Source of the DNA: Ichthyophis bannanicus
Lineage: Eukaryota; Chordata; Amphibia; Gymnophiona; Ichthyophiidae
NCBI GenBank assembly: GCA_033557465.1
Contig: CM066035.1
Span: 918,912,235-918,976,234 of the forward strand
Reading direction: 5' to 3'
Length of the DNA stretch: 64,000 bases
Each line of letters opens with the position of its first letter. The stretch's first letter is position 1. Under the pieces are notes generated by a model. The model searched no databases. It was given only the letters and a program-made list of their open reading frames with translations, and was not told where the DNA came from. A program made the translations under genes and the position numbers. Below are positions 10,482 through 19,972 of this stretch, in pieces.

Positions 10482-10917
10482 GGGCCTGCGGAGTGATATG
10501 TACCTTGGCAGCCATGTGCCCAAGAACTCTCAACATATCACAGGCTGTAGTGTGGCGCTGGCGGTGCACCTCCCCTACCACTTTGATGAATTGCTGCAGG
10601 CAGTCCACCGGTAGAAAGACCCATACCCGAGTGGTGTCGAGGAGGGCTCCGGTGAACTCCAGCTGCTGTGCCAGTTAGAGGTGAGATTCAGGTAGTTGAT
10701 CATGAAGTCGAGCCTCTCAAGCACCTGAATGGTGAGTTCAGCAGGCATAAGACCCTGAAGAGCCAGTCATCCAGGTACGGGAAGATGAAGACTCCTAGGA
10801 TTTGGAGGAAGGCAACTACGACCGCCAGGCACTTCGTGAAGACCCTTGGGGCTGAGACCAGCCCTAAGGGAAGCACTTAGTACTGATTGTGGTGGCCTCC
10901 CAGGATGAACCATACAT
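10482..10917 (-). pseudogene. DIRS-A reverse transcriptase remnant
   Basis: The minus strand encodes FIFPYLDDWLF (YLDD at 10767-10778), the RT active-site box of DIRS elements, here with both aspartates intact. The same region encodes CDMLRVLGHMAAKVHI, the following conserved segment. It is cut at 10,918 by the nested L2 LINE, whose left target duplication is ATACAT at 10912-10917. Confidence 0.75.
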
Positions 10918-10920
10918 CCT

Positions 10921-11340
10921 GGGTCAGCCATCTGCTCTCCTCGGCTGAGGATCGAGCCCCGGAGCAACGATCCGCCCTCTCACATGTGCTGCCCAATCGG
11001 GGTAAAAGGAGACCGGCATTTAAGGAGCACCACACGGGTGCAGCATCCTCTTCAGCCCCTTAACTCCGGTCAGCCATCTGCTCTCCTCGGCTGAGGATCG
11101 AGCCCCGGAGCAACGATCCGCCCTCTCACACGTGCTGCCCAATCGGGGCAAAAGGAGACCGGCATTTAAGGAGCACCACACGGGTGCAGCATCCTCTTCA
11201 GCCCTCTAACTCCGGTCAGCCATCTGCTCTCCTCGGCTGAGGATCGAGCCCCGGGGCAACGATCTGCCCTCTCACACGTGCTGCCCAATCGGGGCAAAAG
11301 GAGACCGGCATTTAAGGAGCACCACACAGGTGCGCCCGCA
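10921..11340 (+). repeat. tandem repeat, ~146-bp unit x 3, in the LINE 5'UTR
   Basis: Units start at about 10921, 11067 and 11214, each with GGTCAGCCATCTGCTCTCC. The third is partial and passes into a related GC-rich segment (CCCAATCGGGGCA recurs at 11283 and again near 11608). Units are almost identical. Repeated 5'UTR units often act as LINE promoters; that role here is inference. Confidence 0.8.
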
Positions 11341-12044
11341 CCTGTCGGGCCCGCGCCTGAGGGCCTCGCCAGAGGGGCCTTTGGCGTGGCCCTTAGGCGG
11401 AGACCTAGAAGCAGTCATCCTTCTCACAAGCAATTAATCAGCGCAACTTCAACCCTATCCTTGGAAGCCTGGCCTAAGGATCAGCAAAACAGGTCTGGGT
11501 GGAATGATGTTTACTGTCTGAGCCCTTTCATCCCCCGCGTGCTCTCCCAGGAGGGATCGAGCAGTTCTCTGCAGCGGGACGTCGCTGAAACAGCCGCTGC
11601 CCAATCGGGGCAGCCCGACTACAATTTAAAGAAGGAGTTATCTGGCGCACCCGCGCCGGCGGGCCTCGCCGGAGGGCCCTTTGGCGTGGCCCTTAGGCAG
11701 TTGGCCTAAAGGCAACGTAAAGGTCGGTAATTCCTGGTCTTTCTTCACAACGATCCTATAAACTGAGCGCCATCGACGCGGAGCTTTTTCATCAACGATA
11801 ACACCATAGTTTTAAACTTAATCATATGATCTGTCTGGCGCCAAAAAACTGATCCCACGCTACAGGATCCTGACTTAACATCTACCATCAGATAATTATT
11901 ATATTTCCCTGCTGTATATTTGCAATTATATCCTCTAAAGTATAGCCAAAACATCAGTTTGCTACTTATATATATATTGTTGATAATAGCCTTAATAGTG
12001 CCAGTAACTGCAACTGTTGCCAGCAATTTATCACTGCCTATCTG

Positions 12045-12200
12045 TCCCAACAATGCTATTTCTTGATACTGTTGCCAGTAGCCCTGATACTGTTGCCAAT
12101 AGTCCTCCCAATGCTATTTCTTGATACTGTTGCCAGTAGCCCTGATACTGTTGCCAGTAGTCCTCCCAATGCTATTTCTTGATACTGTTGCCAGTAGCCT
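12045..12200 (+). repeat. short tandem array, ~57-bp unit
   Basis: The unit contains CAATGCTATTTCTTGATACTG and TTGCCAGTAGCCCTGATACTG. It recurs at about 12050, 12108 and 12166 with degrading copies to about 12300. It lies between the GC-rich 5'UTR repeats and the LINE ORF. Confidence 0.75.
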
Positions 12201-12531
12201 TGATACTCTTACCAGTAGAGCTATCAATATCTCATCTCTGATAATTTTGCCAGTAGCTATATTAATCCCATATATTGATACTGTTGACAGTAGCCATTGC
12301 ACCGTTGCTATTGACTCCACCGGTAACTTACCAATAATCTCTAATCTGTAGCGTACCCAGTTAAGAGAGATCTAGCACTACCCTACAACTGATTTAAATA
12401 GTTACAATCTTAGACACTTGAGGTTATTCTAGACCTAAATACCATATTAACTAGATCATACGAATAACACCCTTTATACACACTTTTTTCTCAACCTACA
12501 AGTAAGATATTTACTAACAAAAAGGATAAAG

Positions 12532-14940
12532 ATGGAACTCCTAAATCTGCTTCTTATCACCATGATAAGTATCATCCTGCACACAAAAACATCACAAGCA
12601 TACCTATACACGTATCCCATCTATTCACCAAACCACATATACCTATACCAACTACCACAATACACACAATGGTTCCCATATCAATCCAAACATAATATAC
12701 ACCAATATAACTCAAAGGTAACGAAACCACGCTCAAGACTAATTACAATCAAACCTACCCTTAATGATACTCACACCAAGTCTAGCATACTAATCCCCCA
12801 AACATGCATACTAATAAATACTAGGTCTATTAAAAACAAGTTGCCCATTATACAGGACCTTATTACTGAGGAAAAACCTGATCTATTATGCATCACAGAA
12901 ACATGGCTCTCAGAGGCTGACACAGTCCCCCTTAATACGCTAAATGTACCTGGATATAATATATTTAATTGCCCTCGTAACAAAGGAAAAGGTGGTGGGG
13001 TGCTAATAATAGCAAGAAAAAATCTAAACCTATCCTGCACTGCCCAGAAGTCTCTTGAAGGTATAGACATCCTTAAGGTAGAAAATAAAACCTTTGCTAT
13101 TTCCCTCATTTACAGACCACCTTCTGGAAAACATGAAGCATTAGCATCAGCCCTCGAAACAATATGCGAAACCTCATTAAAAAAATATCACATGATATTA
13201 GGCGATATAAACCTTGCTTCACTCAATACATCACAAACTAATACATTTAATGAGGCCATGGATCAGATGGGTTACCGTCAAATAATCCAAACACCTACAC
13301 ATGACAAGGGAAATATCTTAGACGTAGTATTTCTTCCCAAAGAATATTCAAACACCACAGTAACAAATACACCACCTAAAATAACACAGGTCCCATGGTC
13401 AGACCACCACCTTATACAATTCACATTTGAAATGCCATCACAATCACTTAATATAGAACCTAATAATAATACACATAAAAGCATGTTTAAAAAACTAGAT
13501 AAAGACACACTAATAAATTTGATCTTTTCACATGTAAATACAGAATCCTCAAATCTGGACGAATTAATAAAACAATGGAACAACGGAATTGAAACTGTTT
13601 CTAAACAAACATCTAAAATCACCTCACATACAAATAACAAACCAAAGAAAAGATCGGAACCGTGGTACACAGCAGGATTAGCTAAATTAAGGAAGGATCT
13701 CAAAAAAATGGAAGAAAAATGGAGAGCTAGGAAATCAACTGAGACCAAAAAACAATACTTATCTCTACTTAAATCCTATAAAGAAACAATAAATACAGCA
13801 AAAAAGAACTATCACACCAAAAAACTAACTAATGCTTTAAATAAGCCAAGGGAATTATTTGAGCTTGTAAAATCACTCACTAAACCCCCAAAAGATGATA
13901 ATTCAAATTATCCTATAAATGCTCAAGAACTGGCTGATCACTACTCTAAAAAATTAAACCCTAGCGAAGAAAAAATCTCCCATAGAATTGAAACTAATGC
14001 ATTTCAAAGGATAACACAAAATACCAACCCCACTATAGTGTGGGAAAACTTTTACTCAATAGATAACAGACAACTTCTAAACATCATCACAAACTTGAAC
14101 ACCACCACATCCCCTCTTGACCCTTGTCCAGTAGACTGGATCAAGAATGCTAAAACAGAATTATCGCCTATAATACTAAACATTGTAAACCAATCTCTAA
14201 TACAAGGAAACATGCCAACAGAACTAAAAAGATCTTTAATACGACCTATACTAAAAAACAAATCACTAAACAATGCAGATCCATCCTCATTCAGACCCAT
14301 ATCCAGTATACCCTTTCTAGCCAAAATTATTGAAAAATCTGTACAATACCAATTGCAAGACCACATAGATGACACAAATGCACTTGATGCTCAACAATAT
14401 GGTTTTCGTCAATCGCATGGAGTAGAAACACTGCTTCTAGTATTATTCGACAGACTCTATAAAGGCATTGAAAACTGCAAAAAAATGTTTGTCCTAATTT
14501 TCATCGACATATCTGCAGCCTTTGATTCAGTGAATCATAAGATCCTCATTGAAAGACTAGAAACAATAGGTATAAATGGAACCCCCCTAAAATGGTTCTC
14601 GTCTTATATATCCAACAGGATACAACAAGTATATTTTGATAGAAACCTATCCAATACCTTCCCACAGACACAAGGTATCCCACAGGGCTCAGCACTATCC
14701 GCTATATTATTCAACTTATATCTAAAACCAATTTGCGGAATATTCCAGAAACACAAAATTGACTATCATCACTATGCGGATGATATAATGCTTTATACTC
14801 AATTGGATATAAGTAACCCTGATTACAGCCACATAGAAAATTGCCTTAATGAAGCACAACAATGGCTCCAACAAAACAATATGCTTATCAATCACAAAAA
14901 AACTGAAGTTATGTTTATCTCTAAAAAATCCGGAGTTTAA
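12532..14940 (+). CDS. L2 LINE ORF2: endonuclease and reverse transcriptase
   Basis: An 802-codon frame. The AP-type endonuclease occupies about residues 90-300, with NTRSIKNKLP, ITETWL, a GDIN box (224-227) and an SDHH box (290-293). The RT follows: FRPIS, YGFRQSHGVE, the first catalytic Asp in FIDISAAFDSVNH (D659), PQGSALS and YADD (748-751). The final third of the protein lies in another frame from 14849, so one indel near 14,900-14,940 breaks the ORF. The residues that make the two active sites are present. The first ATG with a long hydrophobic-looking start is at 12532; the real start could be later. Confidence 0.85.
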   Translation: MELLNLLLITMISIILHTKTSQAYLYTYPIYSPNHIYLYQLPQYTQWFPYQSKHNIHQYNSKVTKPRSRLITIKPTLNDTHTKSSILIPQTCILINTRSIKNKLPIIQDLITEEKPDLLCITETWLSEADTVPLNTLNVPGYNIFNCPRNKGKGGGVLIIARKNLNLSCTAQKSLEGIDILKVENKTFAISLIYRPPSGKHEALASALETICETSLKKYHMILGDINLASLNTSQTNTFNEAMDQMGYRQIIQTPTHDKGNILDVVFLPKEYSNTTVTNTPPKITQVPWSDHHLIQFTFEMPSQSLNIEPNNNTHKSMFKKLDKDTLINLIFSHVNTESSNLDELIKQWNNGIETVSKQTSKITSHTNNKPKKRSEPWYTAGLAKLRKDLKKMEEKWRARKSTETKKQYLSLLKSYKETINTAKKNYHTKKLTNALNKPRELFELVKSLTKPPKDDNSNYPINAQELADHYSKKLNPSEEKISHRIETNAFQRITQNTNPTIVWENFYSIDNRQLLNIITNLNTTTSPLDPCPVDWIKNAKTELSPIILNIVNQSLIQGNMPTELKRSLIRPILKNKSLNNADPSSFRPISSIPFLAKIIEKSVQYQLQDHIDDTNALDAQQYGFRQSHGVETLLLVLFDRLYKGIENCKKMFVLIFIDISAAFDSVNHKILIERLETIGINGTPLKWFSSYISNRIQQVYFDRNLSNTFPQTQGIPQGSALSAILFNLYLKPICGIFQKHKIDYHHYADDIMLYTQLDISNPDYSHIENCLNEAQQWLQQNNMLINHKKTEVMFISKKSGV

Positions 14941-15631
14941 ACACCCCCCTACAATCATATTAAATAATACTACTTATAACACAAAACAAGAACTAAAGTA
15001 TCTAGGTGTCACACTAGATAGCACACTTAACATGGAAACCCACCTAAGACTTTTAAATAGAACCATTTTCTACAAACTAAGAACTCTACAGCCATTACGT
15101 AACATCATTGAACTATCAGACTTTAGATCAATAATACAAGCAATCGTAATGCCACATCTAGACTACTGTAATGGCATACTTCAAGGCCTGCCCAAAAAAA
15201 CAACAAACATACTTCAGATGGCACAAAATGTAACAGCCCGAATCCTAATGAACGTACCCTTCTCTGATCACATCACACCTATCCTAAGAGAACTTCACTG
15301 GTTACCTATACATGCACGAATACGATACAAAATAATAATTACTACATTCAAACTAATAAACAATTCTGCCCCATCTCATCTGGCTACACTCATAATGCCG
15401 CAAACTACAAACAGGAAAAGACGTACTCACAACCTAAATATACTACACACACCCCTCTCCATTTGCAAAACAAAGGCATTCACTAGTAATAGAGCATTCA
15501 CATACACTGCTCCAACACAATGGAACAAACTCCCCGACAACTTAAGAGCTAACAAAGATCTCACATCATTCCGTAAAAGCCTTAAAACACATCTATTTCA
15601 AGAATACTTCAATCAGTCAGAAATAACATAG
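14849..15631 (+). pseudogene. L2 LINE ORF2 C-terminal part, frame-shifted
   Basis: Continues the same protein in another frame. It encodes KYLGVTLDSTLNMETHL, PHLDYCNGILQGLP, LRELHWLPIHARI, and FTYTAPTQWNKLPDNLR near the end, which are the standard C-terminal motifs of L2-type RT proteins. It stops with TAG at 15629-15631. It overlaps the first ORF by about 90 bp, which places the frameshift in that overlap. Confidence 0.85.
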
Positions 15632-16018
15632 AGTAATTCCGTGATGAAAACAATTTAAAGGGAGATATTCTACCACTTCTACCAGTTAGTTCCCCCAAGT
15701 CCACAAAGAATCAAAATAATGAACCTACTTATATTATCTACACAAAGAATGTATATAATTAACCAAATTCATGTATGTTAACATGTTTCCCTCCTCTATC
15801 TTGTATTTAGTTTTAGGTTTTCTATCCCTATTTATTGAGTTATCCTAAACAATTTTTCACTTTTAATGTTCAAATGTTATGATCCTACTGTTTTATGTAA
15901 CTGCTAATCATTGCAGAGTTAATTATTAACTGTAAACCGCTGCTGATCACTGGAAGGAGCGGTATAAAAATGTGCTTAAATAAATAAAATACATACTGTC
16001 TATGACTTGGGTGGATCA

Positions 16019-16395
16019 GAAAGCGTAGTTACTCACATTTAGCAGGTGTTCTCCAGGGACAGCAGGAATCAGTCCTCACTTAAGAGTGACGTTGGCACCG
16101 ACAGAGCCCGCAGGAGCAATTCCCCAGCTTTCAAAGAAAGCCTTTGGGATTGCTGCCACATATGCGTGGTCCTCTTTCCACCCAAAGGTGCCATCTTGCT
16201 CAGTCAGGTCCCATAGCTAAAGCCCTACTAAGCAGATGGCAAGGGAAGGATAAAAAATTGCAGCTCTTCAGGGGAGGTGGGAGGGTAGTGAGGACTGATT
16301 CCTGCTGTCCCTGGAGAACACCTGTTACAGGTGAGTAACTACGCTTTCTCCAGGAACAAACAGGAAGTCAGTCCTCACTTATGGGATTCCCCAGC
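16019..16395 (-). repeat. DIRS-B 3' inverted terminus and complementary region
   Basis: About 16022-16080 (AGCGTAGTTACTCAC..., ACAGCAGGAATCAGTCCTCACT) is the reverse complement of about 16289-16351. It is followed by CTTTCTCCAGGAACAAACAGGAAGTCAGTCCTCACTTATGGG in pieces, the complementary-region copy. Same layout as at 5.14 and 36.84 kb. Confidence 0.8.
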
Positions 16396-16399
16396 TAGA

Positions 16400-17110
16400 G
16401 GCTACCGAACCTGTAGTTCAAAAACACCTCCACAAGGCCTTGAGCAGAAGCCGATACCCAAAGAAGCCCATAGGGGCAAGTTGTCGGTAGCCACAGAAGA
16501 AGGGTCGGAGGGCAGGAGGTGCTTATACCCCGAACAGACTACAGAGTACAGCCTGGCGAAGGTGCTGTCCCGGCAGGACTCCTTCTCCAGGCAGTAGTGC
16601 GAAGCGAAAGTGTTCGCTGAGGACCAGGTCGCGGACCGGCAGATGTCCAAAAGAGGCACTGAGTGCAGCGAAGCCACCGACGCTGCCTTGGCACGGACAC
16701 TGTGCGCGGTGACTCAGTGATCCAGCGGGGCCCCAACCTTCGCCTGGGCAAAGGCGATGCAGTCCACCACCCAGATGGAGAGGGTGCACTTGGTGACTGT
16801 CTGCCCCAGGCGGTTGGGATCGTAGGCAACGAAGAGCCAATCAGACTTGCGATGACCCTGGGTGCGCTGCAGTTAGAAGGCGAGAGCCCTCTTGCAGTCG
16901 AGTGTATGCAGGACCGCCGATGCCCGGTCGGCATGCGGTCTCAGAAAGAAAGTTGGCAAGACTATCTCCTGGTTGAGATGGAAATCCGAGACAACCTTTG
17001 GTAGGAACTTGGGGTGGGTACGGAGGACTACCCTGTTCCCATAGAACCTGGTGTAGGAGGCCTCAGGCATGAGGTCTTGGAGTTCGCTGACTCACCGAGC
17101 AGAGGTCAGA
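16400..17110 (-). pseudogene. DIRS-B tyrosine recombinase remnant
   Basis: The minus strand encodes HTLDCKRALAF, the catalytic box HSVRAKAAS, then VPLLDICRSATWSSANTFA and the tyrosine-bearing SHYCLEKE. Unlike DIRS-A, the H-x-x-R residues and the candidate nucleophile Tyr are present. However, the frame shifts upstream and an in-frame TGA lies just before the HSVR box (about 16,712), so no intact enzyme is encoded. Confidence 0.75.
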
Positions 17111-17926
17111 GCCACCAGGAAGACTACCTTCCAGGAAAGGTGCCGAAGCGAGCACGTCCCACACCGCCAGTGGAGGTTGGATGAGAGGCTTGGAAAGTAA
17201 GAGGCACCCACATGAAACGGGAGACCAGGGGCTGCCCCGAGAGGGGTTTACCCTCGACAGGGAGGTGAACCGAGATGGTGCTCAGGGGCACCCTGACCGA
17301 GTTGGATTTCAGCCCCACCTGCGAGAGGTGGAGGAGGTACTGGAGAACCCATCAGGTGGACCAGGAGAATGGGTTGATCTGGAGTTCGGAGCACCAGATT
17401 GAAAAGCTCATATGCCTGTCTCATTGAGTCCTTCCTTGATGTGAGGTGGACCTCCTCGACCTCCCCCAGGAGGTGCAGCGAGGCTAAGGAGACCCGTTCA
17501 GACGCCAGGCTGTGAGGGACAATGAGACTAGGATCGGGTGAAGCACCTGTCCCCAGGGGCGGCTCAAGGCAATCAGCTGCCTGAGGTGAGGGATGAGATG
17601 GCGCCCCCCCGCACGCCCTCCCCGGCATGTGCCCTCCCTCCCCCGGCACCCCCGCCCCTCACCGGCACTGAACCAAATCAAAAAGTCAATTAGATAGAGC
17701 AAATGCAAGATGTTCACACACCAAGGAACTAAAAGAAAGAGCGAGAACCCACAGCAGTTTATAACTCCAAATTATAATTCATTTGTATTTTGTTTTTAAA
17801 CTGCATTATGGTGCGTGCTTTTTCTTTTTGAACATACACTTTGCATTCACAGAACCCCCTCCTCAACAATGGGTGCAGAGCAGAGGTAGGACATTTCACC
17901 CACAGAACTCAATATATATATATTGA

Positions 17927-18225
17927 GTGGAGTGGAGGAGTGGCTTAGTGGTTGGGGCAAGGTACTTCAGGCCGGAAGGTTGGGGGTTCAGATCCCACTA
18001 GAGGACAGCAACCTTGGGAAGGACTGGGGTTTCTAGTCCCACAGGTGCTCCTTGTGGTCTTGGGCAAGCCACTTAACCCTCCATAGCCCATGTTCCCTGT
18101 AAAATAGTTATCTCCAAGTTATAATGCCATATTCAATGTAATTTCAATTTGTTCAATGTAAACCGCACTGATGCAGAATAGCGCAGTATATAACAGAATA
18201 TAAATAATAAATAAATATATATATA
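17927..18225 (+). repeat. tRNA-derived SINE with MIR-like core and L2-type 3' tail
   Basis: The A box is TGGCTTAGTGGTTGG (17941) and the B box is GGGTTCAGATCCCAC (about 17985). Then comes a MIR-like segment CTTGGGCAAGCCACTTAACCC. The 3' end TGTAAACCGCACTGATG...GCGCAGTATATAA followed by AATAAATAAA matches the 3' termini of the L2 LINEs in this window. A near-identical head and body occur on the minus strand at 61683-61977. Confidence 0.8.
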
Positions 18226-18989
18226 TATTAAAAAAAGCTGATTCTGGTCTCACCAATAACAAACATTCTCCAGTACCAGGCATATTGGGAACTAATATAA
18301 AATCCTACTAAAGTCACTAAGATCTGCAAGGCTAAATCTACCATACCATACCAGCATACACTTCCAAAACTCATACAATAAGGGGCCTACCAAGAAAAAA
18401 GCAGCACTATAAACACTGCAATGGGCCCCAAAACATCCATACACCTATATGAAAAGCTGAACAAGTCAAATTACTACAGTACAGATCCCTACGTACAAAC
18501 TCCATGTTAACAGAACACCTGGCCTTGATCGCACACTCAGAACACAGATCCTCACCTAGTACAGAATAAGTGACCACAACCTAAAGCAAAAATTAAAATA
18601 TGTAGACAAAAATTAAAATGAACCCCCAGGAAGCCAGACTTCACATGCGGTGCCACACCAGATAAGAGATGCAGTTCCCCATACTGTGTGAAATATAGAT
18701 AGCACAAAGTCCAATCACTAAATTGAAAATAAAATTATTTGTTCTACCTTTGTTGTCTGATGATTTTTAATCATGCTGGTCCCGATCTGAGGTTTCCGTT
18801 TTCCTCTGTCTTCTCTTAGCTCTTTTTCTATGGTCTATAGTCCATCTGCCATTTCTTGTCTCTTCTTTTGCTTTCTTCATTTTCTTCCATCAGCCTTTTT
18901 TCAGTCCCAGTAACTCTCCCTGGTATGAGCCCCCTTTACAGCCTCCCCTCCCAGTACTAACCCCCTTGCCTTTCCAGTACCGCCACTGG

Positions 18990-19530
18990 TGTCTATTCTC
19001 TTCCAGTCCCCCTCCTTCCCCATTGTCCAGCCCCTTCTAGTTAAAATACCATTGCAGGTATCAGCAAACTTCCAGTCCCAGTGCCCCCTCCCATGTCAGC
19101 TCCCTTCCAGCTCCCCCTCTCCCCTGTCCATCCGCCTTCCAGTGCCGTCCCCAGATGTCAGCTCCCTTCCAGCTTCCCTCCCCATGTCTGCTCTGCTCTG
19201 CTCCTTTCCAGCTCCCCCCCTGTCTGCTCCCCTCCAGGCCCCCCTGTCTGCTGCCTTCCAGCTCCCCCCCATGTCTGCTCCCCTCCAGACCTCCCATGTC
19301 TGCTCCCTTCCAGGCCCCCCCATGTCTGCTTCCCTCCCGGCCCCCCCTTGTGTCTGCTTCCTTTCAGGCCCCCCTGTCTGCTTCCCTCCAGGCCCCCCTG
19401 TAGGCCCCCTCTTGTGTCTGCTCCCTTCCTGCCCCCCCCCCCTTGTCTGCTCCCTTCCAGGCCCCCCCTTGTGTCTGCTCCCTTCCAGGCCCCCCCCTTG
19501 TGTCTGCTCCCTTCCCTCCTCCCCCCCCCT
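18990..19530 (+). repeat. C-rich minisatellite inside the hAT element
   Basis: Repeated units of about 25-30 bp built on GTCTGCTCCCTTCCAGGCCCCCC. Copies degrade toward the left. The long open frames across it (for example 18989-19558) are simply stop-free because of composition and encode Pro/Ser/Leu repeats, so I do not call a gene. Confidence 0.85.
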
Positions 19531-19552
19531 CACATCACTGATTCATCCTTTA

Positions 19553-19853
19553 AAATGAAAGCAGCCGCAGGAATATTTCTCCATTCCTGCGGCTCTGCTT
19601 TCAAACTGCTGGGTCACTGCCTTCAATCTTCCTGGAGTGGGGGGGGGGGGGCCCGAGGTCATCGCTTCCGCCACCCTTCCACTTCCATTGCTGAAGCAGC
19701 CAGCAGCAACGGAAGCGGAAGGGCGGCGGAAGATGACCTTGGGCCCCCCCACCCCGCCGGCTCCAGGAAGATTGAAGGCAGGCAGGCAGCGACCCAGCAG
19801 TTTGAAAGCAGAGCCGCGGGAATGGAGAAATGTTCCCACGGCTGCTTTCATTT
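19553..19853. repeat. large palindrome (hairpin), arms ~145 bp
   Basis: The outer arms, 19553-19637 (starting AAATGAAAGCAGCCGCAGG) and 19761-19853 (ending GGCTGCTTTCATTT), are reverse complements. The inner sequence is also complementary (CCGAGGTCATCGCTTCCGCC with GGCGGAAGATGACCTTGG). The loop lies around 19,700. It ends 111 bp before the right terminus of the hAT element. Confidence 0.85.
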
Positions 19854-19972
19854 GACAGCGGTTCTATCATAGGCAGTTTCTAGGCAGCGGCAAATAGTGC
19901 CGCCCCCTAGAAACTGCCGCCTGAGGCCACCGACTCAGTTCACCTAATGATAGAACGGCCCCTGCCTGTCCC

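Larger units (their letters stand above)
10918..15988 (+). mobile_element. L2-clade LINE, near full length, inserted in DIRS-A
   Basis: It is bounded by ATACAT at 10912-10917 and 15989-15994, and DIRS-type RT sequence lies on both outer sides. Layout: a repetitive 5'UTR (three tandem units, then a second repeat array), a long endonuclease/RT ORF with one frameshift, a 3'UTR, and the terminus TGTAAACCGCTGCTGATCAC...GGAGCGGTATA with an AAATA tail. The SAAFDSVNH and PQGSALS RT boxes are of the L2 clade type. Confidence 0.85.
5140..16018 (-). mobile_element. DIRS-A: DIRS-like tyrosine-recombinase retrotransposon, 5' truncated, carrying two nested elements
   Basis: Minus-strand element. Its 3' terminus is at the left (5140). 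Going right come YR, RNase H and RT remnants, then nothing: gag and the 5' inverted terminus are missing. It is split by a Penelope-like element (7463-10469) and by an L2 LINE (10918-15988). Both have target-site duplications made of DIRS sequence, which proves the DIRS was there first. The short piece 15995-16018 matches the RT region of DIRS-B near 21,300, so the element runs up to the DIRS-B boundary. Confidence 0.85.
17554..19964. mobile_element. non-autonomous hAT element, 2.4 kb, with SINE, minisatellite and hairpin inside
   Basis: Starts CAGGGGCGGCTC and ends GAACGGCCCCTG. It is flanked by a perfect 8-bp duplication CCTGTCCC (17546-17553 and 19965-19972). No transposase-like frame is present. 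Order inside: an AT-rich part with a SINE insertion, a pyrimidine-rich minisatellite, a large palindrome, and a palindromic right end about 110 bp long. The same order is found in the 3.2-kb element at 49865, pointing to one family. Confidence 0.9.

Noticed and set aside
18989..19872. Long overlapping open frames of 145-263 codons on both strands
   Set aside because: They lie in the C-rich minisatellite and palindrome, encode low-complexity Pro/Ser/Gly repeats, and are open only because of composition.
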